From: Phalacrocorax aristotelis
Taxonomy: Eukaryota; Chordata; Aves; Suliformes; Phalacrocoracidae
Direction: 5' to 3'
NCBI RefSeq assembly: GCF_949628215.1
Contig: NC_134277.1
Coordinates: forward strand, 95,159,963 to 95,223,962
Length of the DNA stretch: 64,000 bases
A program made the translations under genes and the position numbers. Below, piece by piece: positions 61,919 to 64,000 of this stretch. Below the pieces are notes generated by a model. That model was not told the origin of the DNA and made no database searches. It saw nothing but the letters and a program-made list of their open reading frames with translations. The number at the start of each line of letters is the position of its first letter. The stretch's first letter is position 1.

Positions 61919-64000
61919 AGAGAGAATTGACTTCTCTGTCAAGAGTTGTTACGTGAAGAATTTCAGCCAGCAGCTCGAGCAAGCCGCTTGGATGTTCAAA
62001 AGTGCTGAACATCAGCTACCTCCCGCTCTGTTTGGATGCTTTTTTATGAATTTTGAAAACCACATCCTTTGCTTTATCACTCCGCAAATGTGCTCCTATT
62101 AAAAAGGAGAAAAGAAAAAAAAACACCCACCAAACCCTCGGTTTTTCAATGTTTGATGTGTATTTTATTAATTCCCTTGGCCCCGTTCATTTGCTAGACA
62201 TTCTTCTTCTTTGATCTATTGGTAATGGTGTTCATTTAGAAGGGGTATTCATCTGAGCAGGCTTCAATATTCTATCAAGGAATTTGAATAAATATAATTA
62301 TTTCTTATTTTCTAACATTGAGTAGCCAGGGGCTTTAGAAGTAGAAAAGCATAGGAAAAATTGAATTTCTGAGCTTCCTTTAATAGGAGAGCTTTACAGT
62401 ACAGTCAATAAATCTGAGCTTGTTAATGGAACGTTCATAATAGCTACAATTAGGACCTCTGCTGACTTTATTTTTGAATTAAAAATACATTTTTCGGTGG
62501 ACCTTTCAATATTATGGTTTTTTGTTGCCAAGTTGCTGGGTTTGTCGATGATAGTTTTTGTGCGAACTCTACAGGGCTGTCACGTAACATCTGTTTAAAA
62601 CACAACCAGTGTTCATCAGTCAGCAGATTTTTGGCAAATTAAATATTCCCATTTATTAATAGTGGCGGGAAAAAAAACCAAAATATGTTTTGAAGATAGG
62701 TAAGTAAAAATAATTCCAGTGCTTCTTTTGCAGGGTGGGCCAGTTTTTATGATTTGTAACCGCGCGGGGCTGTTTGCCCCCTAGGGGACTGGGTTGCAGG
62801 GGTGGGGTGGCGGGGCGAGATGGTGCCGTGTTCTCTCACGGCCTGTGCCTGGCAAAGGGAGCTGTGGGTGCTGGGGAGTCGTCTGCTGCCTGGAGCTGGG
62901 GCCTGCCCCCTGCCTGTCTGCCCCTGGGGTGCTGCAGCTGGGCCAGAGCACTTGCACCTTGGGATAACTTGGGTTTTGTGAGAAAAAGCGCCGGAGCAAC
63001 GCGGTTAACAAGCACTGTACCGTGACTAATATAATGCAAAGGATTAATTCTTCTCTCCCTTCCACTCCATTCTTACATTCTTCTTATCCCTTTTATTTGC
63101 CCTTCAGTCTCTTCCAGTCTGAAATGCTTATATATTTTTTCCCCTTCTGCTCCAGAAATTACACTGAGCCATTCCCTTTTTTACGTTAGTTTGCTGGTTT
63201 CTCTTTGCATTATAGATCATCTTTGCCTGAAAAGCAGTGCGAACAGCACCTCCCAGTGCCATTCATATACAGTGTATCATATGTCTTGTCCCAGAACCTG
63301 TCTCATGAGGCAGAAGCTGTGTTTCTCATGTGGTGCTGAATGTGCTGAACAAATAAAACTAGAGACAAAGGGAAAGTGACCAAGAAACCATGGGCTTCCA
63401 ATTCATGGCTCTGTATGGGCCCCTTTGTGCAGAACTCCCATCAAAAGTCAGTATTTCTGTGCATCCAATGCTGGCAGGACCAGACCCTTAAAACCAGATA
63501 GCCCTCATCTCCCTGCTACAGTATTTATGGCATCAGTGAGGTGAACCCACCCACATTTCAAGGCAGAATGCATTTGTGTCTACTTTTTCCTGGCTTTTGT
63601 TCACCAAAAATCCCACATCAGCGAACCCATGTTACTAACTGCTTCCTGCTTCTGTTGTTTAGTGTTTTGTAGCTACTATGGCTGACCAACAAGCTGTAAA
63701 TCTTGCCTAGTGTTTTGTAACAAAGGAAAAAATAGAATGATTTGTGTTGACTTTTGGTCATCGTGTATCATTATTGATTGAAGGAGGGCGGTGGAGGAAA
63801 GCGTACTGTGTATCTGTTGCGTGCCCATTCCCCAGGAAGGCGGTGGTAGCTAGCAGTCAGTAGAGGGCAATAGAGAAATACAGTTTGTGGTACCTAAAGG
63901 ATTTGAAGCACTGATTATGTGTTTACAGAAAAGAAAAAGAAAAGAAGAGCCAGGAGGATAGGTTGTTCAGTTTACTACTGGAGACCTGACTGTGACAGAC
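61919..64000. other. Flank upstream of C18orf21, no gene seen
   Basis: AT-rich up to about 62700, then a modestly GC-rich patch (62760-62960), then mixed sequence. Frames are short and unlike any known family. A divergent non-coding transcript from the CpG island is possible but nothing in the sequence proves it. Confidence 0.6.

Noticed and set aside
60710-61930. 406-codon plus-strand open frame
   Set aside because: It lies antisense over C18orf21 exons 1-2 in a CpG island. The product is Arg/Pro/Gly/Ala-rich with no domain, as expected of stop-poor GC-rich DNA.
1-64000. tRNA, snRNA, snoRNA, CRISPR, endogenous retrovirus or bacterial-type genes
   Set aside because: No hallmark motifs were seen on reading both strands. 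A covariance-model and repeat-library scan would be decisive.

Overview
The window looks like nuclear DNA of a sauropsid, most likely a bird. Two genes have vertebrate exon-intron structure and long introns, each has a CpG-island promoter, and the only recognisable interspersed repeats are 3' ends of CR1 LINEs, the main avian LINE family. I see no bacterial, phage, CRISPR or viral gene content. Nearly all open frames in the window are chance frames in introns or stop-poor GC-rich islands. The species cannot be fixed from sequence alone.

Region by region: 1-6100 is an upstream flank without coding content, carrying an old CR1 fragment at about 650-1165. At about 6140-7010 lies a CpG island, with the promoter and first exon of RPRD1A (+ strand). 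RPRD1A has seven coding exons: 6619-6769, 17344-17473, 18170-18276, 18361-18455, 19427-19553, 19652-19827 and 47216-47365. They join in frame to 311 codons plus stop. Introns range from 84 bp to 27.4 kb, and the last one fills 43% of the window. The RPRD1A 3' UTR follows, with candidate poly(A) signals out to about 52.3 kb. A younger CR1 copy (52820-53565, minus strand) sits between the genes.

From 61294 back to 55998, on the minus strand, is the orthologue of human C18orf21 (RMP24). I rebuilt it as five exons, 221 codons plus stop: 61215-61294, 60962-60984, 59908-60107, 56559-56767 and 55998-56151. The second exon is a 23-nt microexon, and the reading frame stays open only if its donor is GC rather than GT. 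The C18orf21 promoter lies in a second CpG island (about 60900-61870). The stretch 61.9-64 kb is gene-free flank.

The two genes are convergent (tail to tail), the same neighbour relation as on human 18q12. Both act in RNA biology. RPRD1A binds the phosphorylated RNA polymerase II C-terminal domain and helps its dephosphorylation. C18orf21/RMP24 is reported as an RNase MRP-associated protein. I found no new multi-gene system. The most notable observations are the GC-AG microexon, the weak donor of the giant RPRD1A intron beside a G-rich tract and an in-frame early stop, a perfect 20-bp palindrome, a small hairpin, and a pair of related short segments downstream of C18orf21.
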